A DNA stretch of 46,298 bases, taken from positions 1 through 46,298 of the forward strand of contig CBFHTK010000016.1 in NCBI GenBank assembly GCA_965658745.1, written 5' to 3'. Below are positions 32,642-40,814 of the stretch, piece by piece. Position numbers and translations under genes: made by a program. Every line of letters starts with the position of its first letter. Position 1 is the first letter of the stretch. The notes under the pieces were generated by a model. It made no database searches and was not told the DNA's origin. It saw only the letters and a program-made list of their open reading frames with translations. Source of the DNA: JAHDFB01 sp965658745 (lineage in GTDB: Bacteria > Bacteroidota > Bacteroidia > Chitinophagales > Saprospiraceae).

Positions 32642-33713
32642 CTACGTAATCCACCTGAATATTTAGTAGTTGTAACATGTCAACCTTGAAAAGTATGACC
32701 AACTTCTGCAATTCGTCATAAGTAGCTAACATTTTTGAATTGTCAACTTCAGTCATTCTCTGCAAACTCGAATCTAGCTCATCAATAGCAGTAAAAATAT
32801 GATCAAACTGACTTGAAATCCTTGTATGAAGGCTCTCTGACCCAATTTTACTATCAATAGTTTGCACATATGAAGCAAGCGAGCGCTGATCTTGGCCGTT
32901 CCCATCAGACTTTCCATAGTAAAAAGAAGAAAGTGATTCAACAGCATCTCGAAGCAATACTTGATTGATATCTTCCGCATATATAGCTTCTACATTTTGG
33001 GGTAGCAGTCCACCACTAAAAACACCTGCTGGAATACCGACTTTAGCTGCTCTAACGTGTTTTTCAAGATAATAAATGTAGTCATTGACCATCTTATCAA
33101 CGCTAGCAGTTGCGGAAGATCCAGATTTATTGATAAAAGCTTCACGATAACTTGTCGACCAATCTTCAATTACGCTCGTTGTTCGTTGGATTAACTCGCT
33201 GATCAATTCTATGAGATATGCCGTCTTCTCAAGATCTAAATATTGAACAGCTTGCTCAGAACTAGCAACTCTGAAAAGTAGAAAATCGATTGCTGGAAAA
33301 CCTTGCGCTACATAGTTTGAAGGAAGTATAAGATTGAATTCTTGGGACTCTACGTTCGCTAAAATTTTAACTGTGTCAGTTGGGTAAATGTTGGTATAAT
33401 TAATTAATTGAATTTCTTCCGCTTTACCAATATTAAACTGTGCGGCATATTGCCAGAGTCTATAAGTTTGGATATATGCTGAACGGAGGCTATCCAGAGA
33501 TTCAGAATTTCGCTCTTCTTGGAATTCTTTCACCCAAAACTCCATCTCGCTAAGTCCATTCCGATAAAATTCATAGGCTGGAATGATCAGGTTATCTGCC
33601 CATTCCTGAAGTAGAATCGCCCTATTGAAATCATCAGTAGTTTCTTCATGCGAATCAGCACATGAATAAAGAGTCGAGGCTATGATAACAATAAATAGAA
33701 ATCTATAAATCAT
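32625..33713 (-). CDS. Imelysin-family lipoprotein
   Basis: 362 residues, signal peptide with lipobox LYSC (Cys18). Mostly helical. LLQEWADNLIIPAYEFYRNG, the start of the imelysin fold, and VAQGFPAIDFLLFRV, the place of the GxHxxE motif, which reads GFPAID, so the His and Glu are Pro and Asp. KHVRAAKVGIPAGVFSGGLLP is the second conserved region. Imelysins are periplasmic iron-regulated proteins; peptidase activity is not supported for most. The metal-site residues suggest this one is not a simple EfeO-type binder. It lies 6 bases after the DUF4856-like gene and overlaps the HTTM gene. Confidence 0.88.
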   Translation of the reverse strand: MIYRFLFIVIIASTLYSCADSHEETTDDFNRAILLQEWADNLIIPAYEFYRNGLSEMEFWVKEFQEERNSESLDSLRSAYIQTYRLWQYAAQFNIGKAEEIQLINYTNIYPTDTVKILANVESQEFNLILPSNYVAQGFPAIDFLLFRVASSEQAVQYLDLEKTAYLIELISELIQRTTSVIEDWSTSYREAFINKSGSSATASVDKMVNDYIYYLEKHVRAAKVGIPAGVFSGGLLPQNVEAIYAEDINQVLLRDAVESLSSFYYGKSDGNGQDQRSLASYVQTIDSKIGSESLHTRISSQFDHIFTAIDELDSSLQRMTEVDNSKMLATYDELQKLVILFKVDMLQLLNIQVDYVDADGD

Positions 33714-33719
33714 CCTGAC

Positions 33720-34916
33720 TTAATTTGCAGCTTGTGAAAGAGTGAAACTAAATTTTGACGCAATAAACTCCGACCATTTATCTAATGTTGCAGATTCTAC
33801 CGACCAAAAACCATCATTTGCAGTAAGTTCTGTTAAAATCGTTTCTACATCCTCACGAGAAATATATGGTTCGACTGAAGATGACTGTCTTGTAAACTGC
33901 AGGCTATATATGAACCCATATCCTTCAGAAAGATCATGAAAAGCTGTTCCCAACTGACCATTCTCTTTAGCAATCTTTCCTTGTTGAAGATAATACACCG
34001 CGCGGATACCAATCAATTCTGAGATTAAAGTTCTAAGTTTAGCAACAGCTATGTCTCTTTCTTCATAATTGCCGGCAGAAATCGCCGCTCTTCCTAGTTT
34101 GAAAGTCTCAAAAATATCTTTAGCGACACCTGTAAAATCTTCGTCGTTATCAACACGCAGCAAATACTTATGCAAAAAATCATCGCAAGCGCCTTGGCCG
34201 ATGGGATCTAACGCATTATCACAGCCACCAAATAAATAACCGTAAGCTTCATCCCAATAATGTTCCATAGCAGTATAAGGTTTACCGTCTACCGTAACTC
34301 CTTCATCATTATCGCTGCCATTCGTTCCGTCATCTAGCCTTGAAACACTTAGGTAATGATTCAAGATCTGATCAACCATTAATGCTCCGATCATCGACTT
34401 TACGACAGCTTGATTATACTCGAGGCCTTTCTTATTCACATATCTTACAGATGATCCATCTGCTATCTGACCTGCTTGACCAATGTCTGCTAATTCATTT
34501 TTGAGGGCATAGACATCCGTAACTTGTCTATTTATCCATGTTTCGAAATCCTCCTTGATGGCAGCAGAAGATGTGGAATTAGCCAAAAAGAAATCAGCTG
34601 AAGCTGCAACCTTAGAACGTATGCTTTTTGTACTTTCATTTAGTACCTCTGAGGAGAATGGATCTACGTCGTTTCCATCAGCGCTCTGATTCGCAAATAT
34701 TTCTAGTAAGGTTTTCGCATTTGCATCTGGATTTGCCAACATCGAAGATAATTCATCAGCCATCTTAATTCTGATCGTTTGGCCGCTAAAATCTACCGTT
34801 GAAGAGCCGCTCCGAGAAAATTCATATGTGGCGGGAACATTCAGTTTGGGTGTTTGCTCACAGGCAAAAAAAGTAATAGAAGCTAGTAAACATAGAAGAC
34901 CGAGTAGACACTTCAT
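33720..34916 (-). CDS. DUF4856-like (imelysin-related) lipoprotein
   Basis: 398 residues with lipobox FFAC (Cys19). VPATYEFSRSGSSTVDFSGQ after the signal and TAMEHYWDEAYGYLFG in the middle (HxxxE in place of the imelysin GxHxxE region) are the marks of DUF4856, a Bacteroidota lipoprotein family related to imelysin. FFLANSTSSAAIKEDFE and YFLQ-type helices fit an all-helical fold. It is the first gene of the operon with imelysin, HTTM and the receptor. A surface or periplasmic iron or haem binding role is inferred from context only. Confidence 0.82.
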   Translation of the reverse strand: MKCLLGLLCLLASITFFACEQTPKLNVPATYEFSRSGSSTVDFSGQTIRIKMADELSSMLANPDANAKTLLEIFANQSADGNDVDPFSSEVLNESTKSIRSKVAASADFFLANSTSSAAIKEDFETWINRQVTDVYALKNELADIGQAGQIADGSSVRYVNKKGLEYNQAVVKSMIGALMVDQILNHYLSVSRLDDGTNGSDNDEGVTVDGKPYTAMEHYWDEAYGYLFGGCDNALDPIGQGACDDFLHKYLLRVDNDEDFTGVAKDIFETFKLGRAAISAGNYEERDIAVAKLRTLISELIGIRAVYYLQQGKIAKENGQLGTAFHDLSEGYGFIYSLQFTRQSSSVEPYISREDVETILTELTANDGFWSVESATLDKWSEFIASKFSFTLSQAAN

Positions 34917-34950
34917 AAACTATTTGTATTAAGACTAATTCTAAATAGCG

Positions 34951-34958
34951 CAAATGTA
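34951..34958 (-). promoter_or_regulatory. Candidate -7 element of the iron-uptake operon
   Basis: The minus strand reads TACATTTG, an exact TAnnTTTG, 34 bases before the DUF4856-like ATG at 34916. No TTG at the usual -33 position, which could fit an activator-dependent or regulated promoter. No Fur-like palindrome was identified. Confidence 0.4.
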
Positions 34959-35040
34959 TACTATGAAAATCTTATCTCATAAACTCTCCCTCAATATTTT
35001 TTTTCTTTGACAAAATGACGACAATTGAACAAAACTTCCT

Positions 35041-35805
35041 TTACTTACAAATCAAAAATNNNNNNNNNNNNNNNNNNNNNNNNNNNNNNNNNNNNNNNNN
35101 NNNNNNNNNNNNNNNNNNNNNNNNNNNNNNNNNNNNNNNNNNNNNNNNNNNNNNNNNNGCCAATACAGTATACTGATAATCTAAAATAGCATCATTGGAT
35201 TCGATGCTTGTGAAACCTGAATTTGCCAAATCCTGTTCAAGTTGAAATAATGGTACTCGATACTCAAGTGAAGGTGCTTCGACTGGTAATTGTCTACTTT
35301 TAAAATCAACAATGAGAATCTTGCCACCTTCTGGTAAGACTTCATATAGTTGCTTCAAGTATTCGATACGATTTTCAATGTATCCAATCGTATTTATGAT
35401 CAAGATAATATCTACCTCGTCTTTTTCAATCTTTGCGTCTGACGGAAGAGCTAATCTTGTTTCCAGTTTAGTCTGCATTTCGGAACTAAGATTTTGCTTG
35501 AAGCTCTCAATAATCTCAAGCATACGGGGATCAATATCAATAGCAATGACTGACGCTCCTCTTAGTAAAAGTCTAAAAGAAAAAAATCCTGTTCCAGCTC
35601 CGATGTCAGCAATCTTAAATTCTGATACATCTCCTAATAGGTCTATTACATCAGAAGGTCTTTGCCATACATCTCTACTCTTGTTTGCTTGAATTTCTTT
35701 CTCCCACTGGTTTTCGTCTGAGGCTGCTTGCTTAGCACTTGGTATAACAGGGTCTTTGCACGCAAAAGCACTCAAACACAAAAAAGTAAAAATGAGATAT
35801 TTCAT
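35041..35805 (-). CDS. Lipoprotein-anchored SAM-dependent methyltransferase (interrupted by assembly gap)
   Basis: Signal peptide with lipobox SAFAC (Cys16), then a class I methyltransferase domain: RPSDVIDLLGDVSEFKIADI, motif I DIGAGTGFFSFRL, AIDIDPRMLEII (acidic ribose-binding loop), DEVDIILIINTIGYI (motif IV region) and LPEGGKILIVDFKS. The 99-base run of N at 35060-35158 removes about 33 codons near the C-terminus; the frame on the far side (ending FLICK) cannot be trusted because gap length is usually nominal. An exported methyltransferase is odd since SAM is cytoplasmic; similar signal-bearing methyltransferases do occur in Bacteroidota. Substrate unknown. Confidence 0.75.
   Translation of the reverse strand: MKYLIFTFLCLSAFACKDPVIPSAKQAASDENQWEKEIQANKSRDVWQRPSDVIDLLGDVSEFKIADIGAGTGFFSFRLLLRGASVIAIDIDPRMLEIIESFKQNLSSEMQTKLETRLALPSDAKIEKDEVDIILIINTIGYIENRIEYLKQLYEVLPEGGKILIVDFKSRQLPVEAPSLEYRVPLFQLEQDLANSGFTSIESNDAILDYQYTVLXXXXXXXXXXXXXXXXXXXXXXXXXXXXXXXXXXFLICK
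35060..35158. other. Assembly gap (run of N)
   Basis: 99 unresolved bases inside the methyltransferase gene. Coordinates and frame across it are provisional. Confidence 0.99.
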
Positions 35806-35809
35806 ACGA

Positions 35810-35817
35810 CAAAAATA
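35810..35817 (-). promoter_or_regulatory. Candidate -7 element next to the methyltransferase start
   Basis: The minus strand reads TATTTTTG and ends only 4 bases before the ATG at 35805; TTTG at 35842-35845 gives a 24-base spacer. If used, the transcript would be almost leaderless. Confidence 0.3.
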
Positions 35818-35931
35818 TACAAAGAAATTGACTGCCTACTCCAAATCTTCGCGGCGATCTTATTATCGCCATACATTATTAGACTGACGGCAGATTTTAA
35901 AGGACAAATGGTATAAATAGATTCGGATGTT

Positions 35932-35939
35932 TAATTTTG
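35932..35939 (+). promoter_or_regulatory. Candidate -7 element of trmB
   Basis: TAATTTTG matches TAnnTTTG, 16 bases before the trmB ATG at 35956. No -33 TTG seen. Confidence 0.35.
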
Positions 35940-35955
35940 TGTTTAAATTACCTTT

Positions 35956-36645
35956 ATGGCACGAAGAAAATTGGAAAAATTTGCAGATGTACGTTCGTTC
36001 CCGAATGTATATGAGAATTTTCACCCGATGATTCCGGAATTAAGAGGGGAAAATGCTGAGATTGTCGAAATGAAAGGGCTATGGGCCCAAAAACACTTCA
36101 AAAATAATAACCCCATTACTCTTGAATTAGCTTGCGGTAGAGGAGAATATACACTTCAACTAGCTCGAAAATACCCCAATCGAAACTTTATCGGTGTTGA
36201 TATCAAAGGAGCGAGAATTCACCAAGGTGCCACCATAGCTTTGGAAGAAGGTCTGGATAATGTCGCCTTTCTACGGATGAAAATCGAGAAAATTAATAAT
36301 TTTTTTGAGCCTGGTGAAGTACAAGAAATATGGATCACTTTTCCCGATCCTTTTTTACGCGATAGTAAGGACAATCGCAGATTAACGCACTCAAGGTTCT
36401 TAGATAGTTATAAGGCCATGTTGGCAAATAATGGTGTTGTCCAGCTAAAGACCGATAGTCCAGAGCTATACCAATTTACTATGGAAGTTCTAGAAAGTTA
36501 TGAGAGTGTTGAAGTGCTTTACCAAAACGAAGACATCTATGCTGCACCTCTTGACTTTCCAGATCTTGAATTCAAAACGTACTACGAAAAGAAACATCTA
36601 TTGGACGGTCGAAAAATACGCTATGTTCGATTTAAATACGTTTAA
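35956..36645 (+). CDS. trmB: tRNA (guanine-N7-)-methyltransferase
   Basis: TrmB methylates G46 of tRNA using SAM. 229 residues. Seen: LELACGRGEYTLQLARKYPN (motif I), GVDIKGARI, WITFPDPFLRDSKDNRRLTH (the family's PDPWPK-like block with the Arg and His that hold the target) and LKTDSPELYQFTMEV. The motif order and length match TrmB. It stands alone between the lipoprotein methyltransferase (divergent) and the TPR lipoprotein (convergent, 30 bases apart). Confidence 0.94.
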   Translation: MARRKLEKFADVRSFPNVYENFHPMIPELRGENAEIVEMKGLWAQKHFKNNNPITLELACGRGEYTLQLARKYPNRNFIGVDIKGARIHQGATIALEEGLDNVAFLRMKIEKINNFFEPGEVQEIWITFPDPFLRDSKDNRRLTHSRFLDSYKAMLANNGVVQLKTDSPELYQFTMEVLESYESVEVLYQNEDIYAAPLDFPDLEFKTYYEKKHLLDGRKIRYVRFKYV

Positions 36646-36675
36646 TAGTCAATGGAAGAAACAGACAAATCTCGC

Positions 36676-37731
36676 TTACTCTTTGTTTTGTAAGTCCAAC
36701 AGTTCTAGTCTTGCTTTCTTGTAATCTTCTTTGAATTTCAAGGCATTTTCAAAATCTGCAATAGCTTGTTCTTTTTTACCCATAAGCTTATAAGTAAGAC
36801 CACGATAAAAATACCCTAAATGGTTTGCTGGCTCTAATCCTACTAAGATTTCAAATTGTTCCAATGCTGCCTCAAGTTCTCCAATTTCGATATATAGAAT
36901 ACCGGCATTAAGAAACGCTGGCGAGTAACTTGGTTGAAGCACATTAATTTGACGGTATAATTCAAGTGCACCAGGAACATTATCGTGATTTTGTTGGAAA
37001 AATGCCATTGAATGCAGTGAATTGACTTCATCAGGAGCTACCGTCATTGCATTTTTGAGATATTGTTCCGCCAAAGCTGGGTCGTCTTCCTCGTATAACT
37101 CACCTAGTAACAAATATGCATCTACGACTTCCGGGTCGATTTCCACTACTTTCTTAAATGCCGCCTTTGCCCTTTTAAAATCGCCTTCTGATTGCATGAG
37201 AAGTCCCATCAAAAAATATGCTTGCGCATTCTGATTATCCTGCTCTAGAACCTTGTTCAAAGTCTGTACTGCTTGCTGATTTTGCATCAGCGTTATGGAT
37301 AGCTCAGCATACTTAAGAAGAATATCCAAATTCTGTGGAAAACGCTCAGTAGCTAATCTCAGAGTTTGAAGTGCCTGCTTGGATCGATAGTAGCTCATAA
37401 ATACATCTGTAAGATGCACGTAGTACCTTGGTTGAAGACTATCGAGTTTCATCGCATTATACATATCGGCAATAGCATTGTCGTATGCCTCCACCTCAGC
37501 GTAAGCTACCGATCTATCAAAATAGACTTCTGCATCATCAGTACCTGCAAGAATTACTTTTGTTAGTTTATCAATAGATTCGATTCCCGTTGTTTCATCT
37601 ACTTCTGAATTATCTTCAACCTTAGTTGGCCCTTTACAAGAGGATACGCTTAGTGCAAACCCTACAAAAGTTCCCAACAGTAGTAATCCTATGAAATATT
37701 TGATCGATACTCTTGCTCCATTTATTTTCAT
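36676..37731 (-). CDS. TPR-repeat lipoprotein
   Basis: 351 residues: N-terminal basic stretch, hydrophobic segment and lipobox VSSC (Cys32). The rest is a row of about seven to eight TPR units, for example AQAYFLMGLLMQSEGDFKRA and GYFYRGLTYKLMGKKEQAI. An envelope-anchored scaffold or assembly factor is the usual role; no partner is visible. Monocistronic by spacing. A near-consensus -7 element (CATATTTG) lies a few bases before the ATG on the minus strand. Confidence 0.85.
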   Translation of the reverse strand: MKINGARVSIKYFIGLLLLGTFVGFALSVSSCKGPTKVEDNSEVDETTGIESIDKLTKVILAGTDDAEVYFDRSVAYAEVEAYDNAIADMYNAMKLDSLQPRYYVHLTDVFMSYYRSKQALQTLRLATERFPQNLDILLKYAELSITLMQNQQAVQTLNKVLEQDNQNAQAYFLMGLLMQSEGDFKRAKAAFKKVVEIDPEVVDAYLLLGELYEEDDPALAEQYLKNAMTVAPDEVNSLHSMAFFQQNHDNVPGALELYRQINVLQPSYSPAFLNAGILYIEIGELEAALEQFEILVGLEPANHLGYFYRGLTYKLMGKKEQAIADFENALKFKEDYKKARLELLDLQNKE

Positions 37732-37830
37732 GTCACAAATATGATAATTCCTCTAGAGATGAGAACAGTAAATCCTATATCCATATAACGCCATAAGGAC
37801 AGAAGTTTATTATTCGCGCAATATCAAACG

Positions 37831-37866
37831 AAAAAAGACCCATACTACAAGGGTAGCTGAGTCTTT
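37831..37866 (-). terminator. Terminator of the DUF937 gene
   Basis: AAAGAC at 37834-37839 and GTCTTT at 37861-37866 close an imperfect stem-loop whose inner part is CTAC/GTAG (37845-37848 with 37853-37856). Six T follow on the minus strand (A run 37831-37836, partly in the stem). It lies 45 bases past the DUF937 stop. Confidence 0.6.
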
Positions 37867-37911
37867 CTATCTTTAACTAACACTGTAAAAGTTTCAGCGC
37901 TTATTTGTCAA

Positions 37912-38526
37912 TTATCTTTTGAATAAGTTACCCAAAGACTTGAACCCTATCTGAGCAACATCGTCCATAATACTTCCATCACCATCTCTATCTAGAATAC
38001 GTTCAAAAATTGAAGCTTCCGGATTTCTTTGTACTTGTGCTTGTGTTGTTCCCTTCAAGAGGTCAAAAATTCCTCCTGCATCAAGATTGTTGCTTTGCTT
38101 TTGCTTCCCTAAAGTCCCCATTACTAGTGGTGCCAATTTCATCATTAACGAACCTACGTCCATTGCATCAAGACCAGTTACTTTAGAAATATTCTGTACT
38201 ACATTACCCTGCTTGCTTCCCAAAAGATGCTTCAAAATTCCAGCAGAATTCAACATGTTACTATTTTGCGGAACAGTCATCCCACTCAAAAGACCGACAG
38301 CATCGTCAAGAATACTTCCATCATGATCACGTTCTAGTGCACCTACTAGGCCTTTAGCTCCTTCTGGCGTAGCAGCATTTCTGCTCAATGCATTAACCAA
38401 AACAGAAAAAACACCATCAGCTGCAACCGCTGTTTTCTGAGGATCTTCACCACCGATAGATTTTGATAAATAACCAAGTAATTGCGGCTAAAGTTGAGAC
38501 TCCAAAGCCTCCATCAAATTTGTCAT
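37912..38526 (-). pseudogene. DUF937 (YidB-like) gene with in-frame amber codon at codon 13
   Basis: Reading from the ATG at 38526 gives MTNLMEALESQL, then TAG (38490-38488), then in the same frame PQLLGYLSKSIGGEDPQK, TAVAADGVFSVLVNALSRNA and on to a normal end at 37912. The part before and after the TAG both fit the DUF937 family (GGEDPQKTAVAADGVF; DRDGDGSIMDDVAQIGF), so the gene is full length (205 codons with stop) with one nonsense codon; CAG to TAG is the simplest change. The only later in-frame starts are weak (a TTG at 38400), which would drop 42 residues. Either a recent pseudogene, read-through, or a sequencing error. Function of the family is unknown. Confidence 0.8.
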
Positions 38527-38785
38527 ATCAAAATATTTTAAAAAGTAAATAATTTGTGCACTATACTACTCTATGACTATTAAAATCAGCGAGGACACAC
38601 CAAATGCAACTAGAAATATCAAAAAAAAATTCCAAGATCAAGATAATAAATAATTTTAGGAATAGTTTTTGATTAACAATTAAGCAGGACGAGAAGTCAT
38701 ATCATGATTAGTCAAGATATATGATCCACACTTAATCAGGTAGTCAGATGATTTCTCCTTTAATTAAAGATCAAAAACCGAATAA
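38527..38785. other. Intergenic region, 259 bp, nothing recognised
   Basis: A+T-rich gap between the divergent DUF937 gene and the GH73/LysM gene. No exact TAnnTTTG element, hairpin or small gene that I can support. Confidence 0.5.
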
Positions 38786-40111
38786 ATGATAAATAAAATT
38801 AGTTATCTACTCCTTCTGCTTTTTACCGCCTTAACAATCGATGCGCAAGAAATTGCTGAGGACTACATCAATCAGTTTGGTCCAATCGCAGTCTCGGAAA
38901 TGAGTAGAACAGGAATTCCTGCCAGTGTCAAATTAGCTCAAGGCTTGTTAGAATCTGATTGGGGTAGAAGTGAATTGTCACAATTTGCGCATAATCATTT
39001 TGGAATTAAGTGCGGAGGCTCTTGGGAAGGAAGAACGTATTACAAGGTTGACGACGATTATGACAAAAAAGGTAGATTGACCGAAAGTTGTTTTAGGGTT
39101 TTTGCAGGAGATGAAGCATCTTATATCGCGCACTCCGAATTTTTATTGCAAAATCAGCGTTATGGCTTTCTATTTGAATACGATGCAACAGATTATAAAG
39201 CTTGGGCAAAAGGCTTAAAAAAAGCTGGCTATGCTACAGATCCATCTTACCCTTCAAAAATAATTGGTGTTATCCACAAATATGATCTAACCCGTTTTGA
39301 CTATATGGATGTAGATGGTGCAGAAATACTTGCAGCAAGTGAAGAAGGCTTTTTTGAAGAGAAAGAAGAAACCGAGGAATTACTTTTTGCCGAAAACTCG
39401 AGTTCTTCTCCAAAAAAGACTAAAAAACGTAACCGTAGTAACCCGTCAAAATTTGACAAAGCAACAGCCTCAATTGGTAAAGAGGTACAAGACTTCACAA
39501 AGAATTTTCGTGAATTCAAAAAAACTTGGAACGACAAAAATGACAGCGCGGATATAACAAAAAATGAAAATGCTCCAGCTTCAGAGTCAGTCTTCAATAT
39601 GGATGCTATCCTTCAAGAAATCCAATCAATAGGTGATAATATTCTGAAAAGGGATGCTCAACAAAAAGAAGCAATCACATCATTTCCGGACCTTAGTAGG
39701 CACAATGATGTGCGAATGGTCTTATCTGAAGTAGGAGAAACACTCGCAGATGTAGCACTGAGAGAAGGTCTAAGTATCGATGCCCTTGTAGAATACAATG
39801 ATGGATTATACGAAGCAAAGCAAACACTTGCAAACGGAACTACAATCTATCTTGAAACAAAGAAATCAAGCTACAGTGGTTCAAGAAAAGCTCATCAGAT
39901 CGTTGCAGGTGAAACAGTTGCAGGCGTTTCACAACGATATGGAGTTACCGAAAAAAGTCTTCGTAAACGTAATTTCTTAAAGAGCAATGAAGAAGTAAAA
40001 CACGGTGAATTGCTATATCTTAAAGGTATTCGTAAGATTAAAAGGCCTGCTTTAGCTCAAACTAGCAAACAAGAAGTACTTTTGAACTTTGATACTGATA
40101 CAGACAAATGA
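38786..40111 (+). CDS. Peptidoglycan hydrolase: glucosaminidase (GH73) plus LysM domains
   Basis: 441 residues, secreted (signal peptide ending TIDAQ). Residues 22-165 form a GH73-type beta-N-acetylglucosaminidase domain: IPASVKLAQGLLESDWGRSE with the likely catalytic Glu56, AHNHFGIKCGGSWEG, SYIAHSEFLLQNQRYGFLF and YATDPSYPSKIIGVI. A basic, low-complexity linker (SSSPKKTKKRNRSNPSKFDK) follows, then two LysM-like repeats near the C-terminus (VGETLADVALREGLSIDALV; HQIVAGETVAGVSQRYGVTE) that bind peptidoglycan. It is the head of a plus-strand run; its stop overlaps the start of the next gene. Confidence 0.93.
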   Translation: MINKISYLLLLLFTALTIDAQEIAEDYINQFGPIAVSEMSRTGIPASVKLAQGLLESDWGRSELSQFAHNHFGIKCGGSWEGRTYYKVDDDYDKKGRLTESCFRVFAGDEASYIAHSEFLLQNQRYGFLFEYDATDYKAWAKGLKKAGYATDPSYPSKIIGVIHKYDLTRFDYMDVDGAEILAASEEGFFEEKEETEELLFAENSSSSPKKTKKRNRSNPSKFDKATASIGKEVQDFTKNFREFKKTWNDKNDSADITKNENAPASESVFNMDAILQEIQSIGDNILKRDAQQKEAITSFPDLSRHNDVRMVLSEVGETLADVALREGLSIDALVEYNDGLYEAKQTLANGTTIYLETKKSSYSGSRKAHQIVAGETVAGVSQRYGVTEKSLRKRNFLKSNEEVKHGELLYLKGIRKIKRPALAQTSKQEVLLNFDTDTDK

Positions 40112-40812
40112 TGAAACAAAAATGGATCTATATAACACTCCTGTTCATGGGTATGTGTTGTGCAGAAATTGAAGCTCAGAGCTTTTGGTTTGGGCCTAAA
40201 GGAGGAGCTACACTTGGTATTCAACGTTGGAATAATTTTGAAAGACAGCCGCTTTTTGCTGGACATGGTGCTTTCTTCATAGAGACTGTCGATGAAGATA
40301 AAACGCTTGGTTCACTTTATGCTCAACTAGGGCTTCATCAACGCGGAAGTGCCACACGTTCCTTCATAAATTCATGGGATAATGTGCTAGTTCCTGGACT
40401 CCGATTTGTTTTCAACAATATCTCCCTACAAGTCGGAGCTAAAAAATTCATGAATGACAAATTCTATTATCTGATCGGTGTTCGTGGAGAGTATACTGTC
40501 AGCACCAATCTTGAAGAGTTAAACGAACGATTCGTATCGCCATCATTTCCGCAACCTGAATCAGTTCGACCACTCGTTGCTGGAATCACTGGAGGCGCTG
40601 GTTACCAATTTGAAATAAGCGAATTGTACGGAGCTGGAATTGAATTTACTGTCAATCCTGATTTCTACAACAACTACTATACCCCTGCAATACCAAACAT
40701 CATATCTCCGATCACTGGAAATTCTATTACACTTCCTGAAACATCCATTCGAAATACGACTTTAGAGGTAACTCTTGTTCTTCGATTCCTTCGCAAGGTT
40801 GAATATTACTAA
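40108..40812 (+). CDS. Outer-membrane beta-barrel protein
   Basis: 234 residues from overlapping ATG codons at 40108 and 40111 (ATGATG overlaps the TGA of the upstream gene, so translation is probably coupled). Signal peptide ends AEIEAQ; the mature part starts SFWFGPKGGATLGIQRW and has repeated aromatic beta strands, ending LVLRFLRKVEYY. It looks like a small porin-type barrel of the outer-membrane beta-barrel group common in Bacteroidota; I do not recognise a specific family. Coupling to the peptidoglycan hydrolase suggests a cell-wall or outer-membrane link. Confidence 0.78.
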   Translation: MMKQKWIYITLLFMGMCCAEIEAQSFWFGPKGGATLGIQRWNNFERQPLFAGHGAFFIETVDEDKTLGSLYAQLGLHQRGSATRSFINSWDNVLVPGLRFVFNNISLQVGAKKFMNDKFYYLIGVRGEYTVSTNLEELNERFVSPSFPQPESVRPLVAGITGGAGYQFEISELYGAGIEFTVNPDFYNNYYTPAIPNIISPITGNSITLPETSIRNTTLEVTLVLRFLRKVEYY

Positions 40813-40814
40813 GA

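Noticed and set aside
34917..35040. Fur-box search upstream of the iron operon
   Set aside because: No convincing 19-bp Fur-type palindrome; only a -7 element was found.
35060..35158. Reading the methyltransferase frame through the N run to FLICK as a true C-terminus
   Set aside because: The gap length is probably nominal, so frame continuity cannot be assumed.
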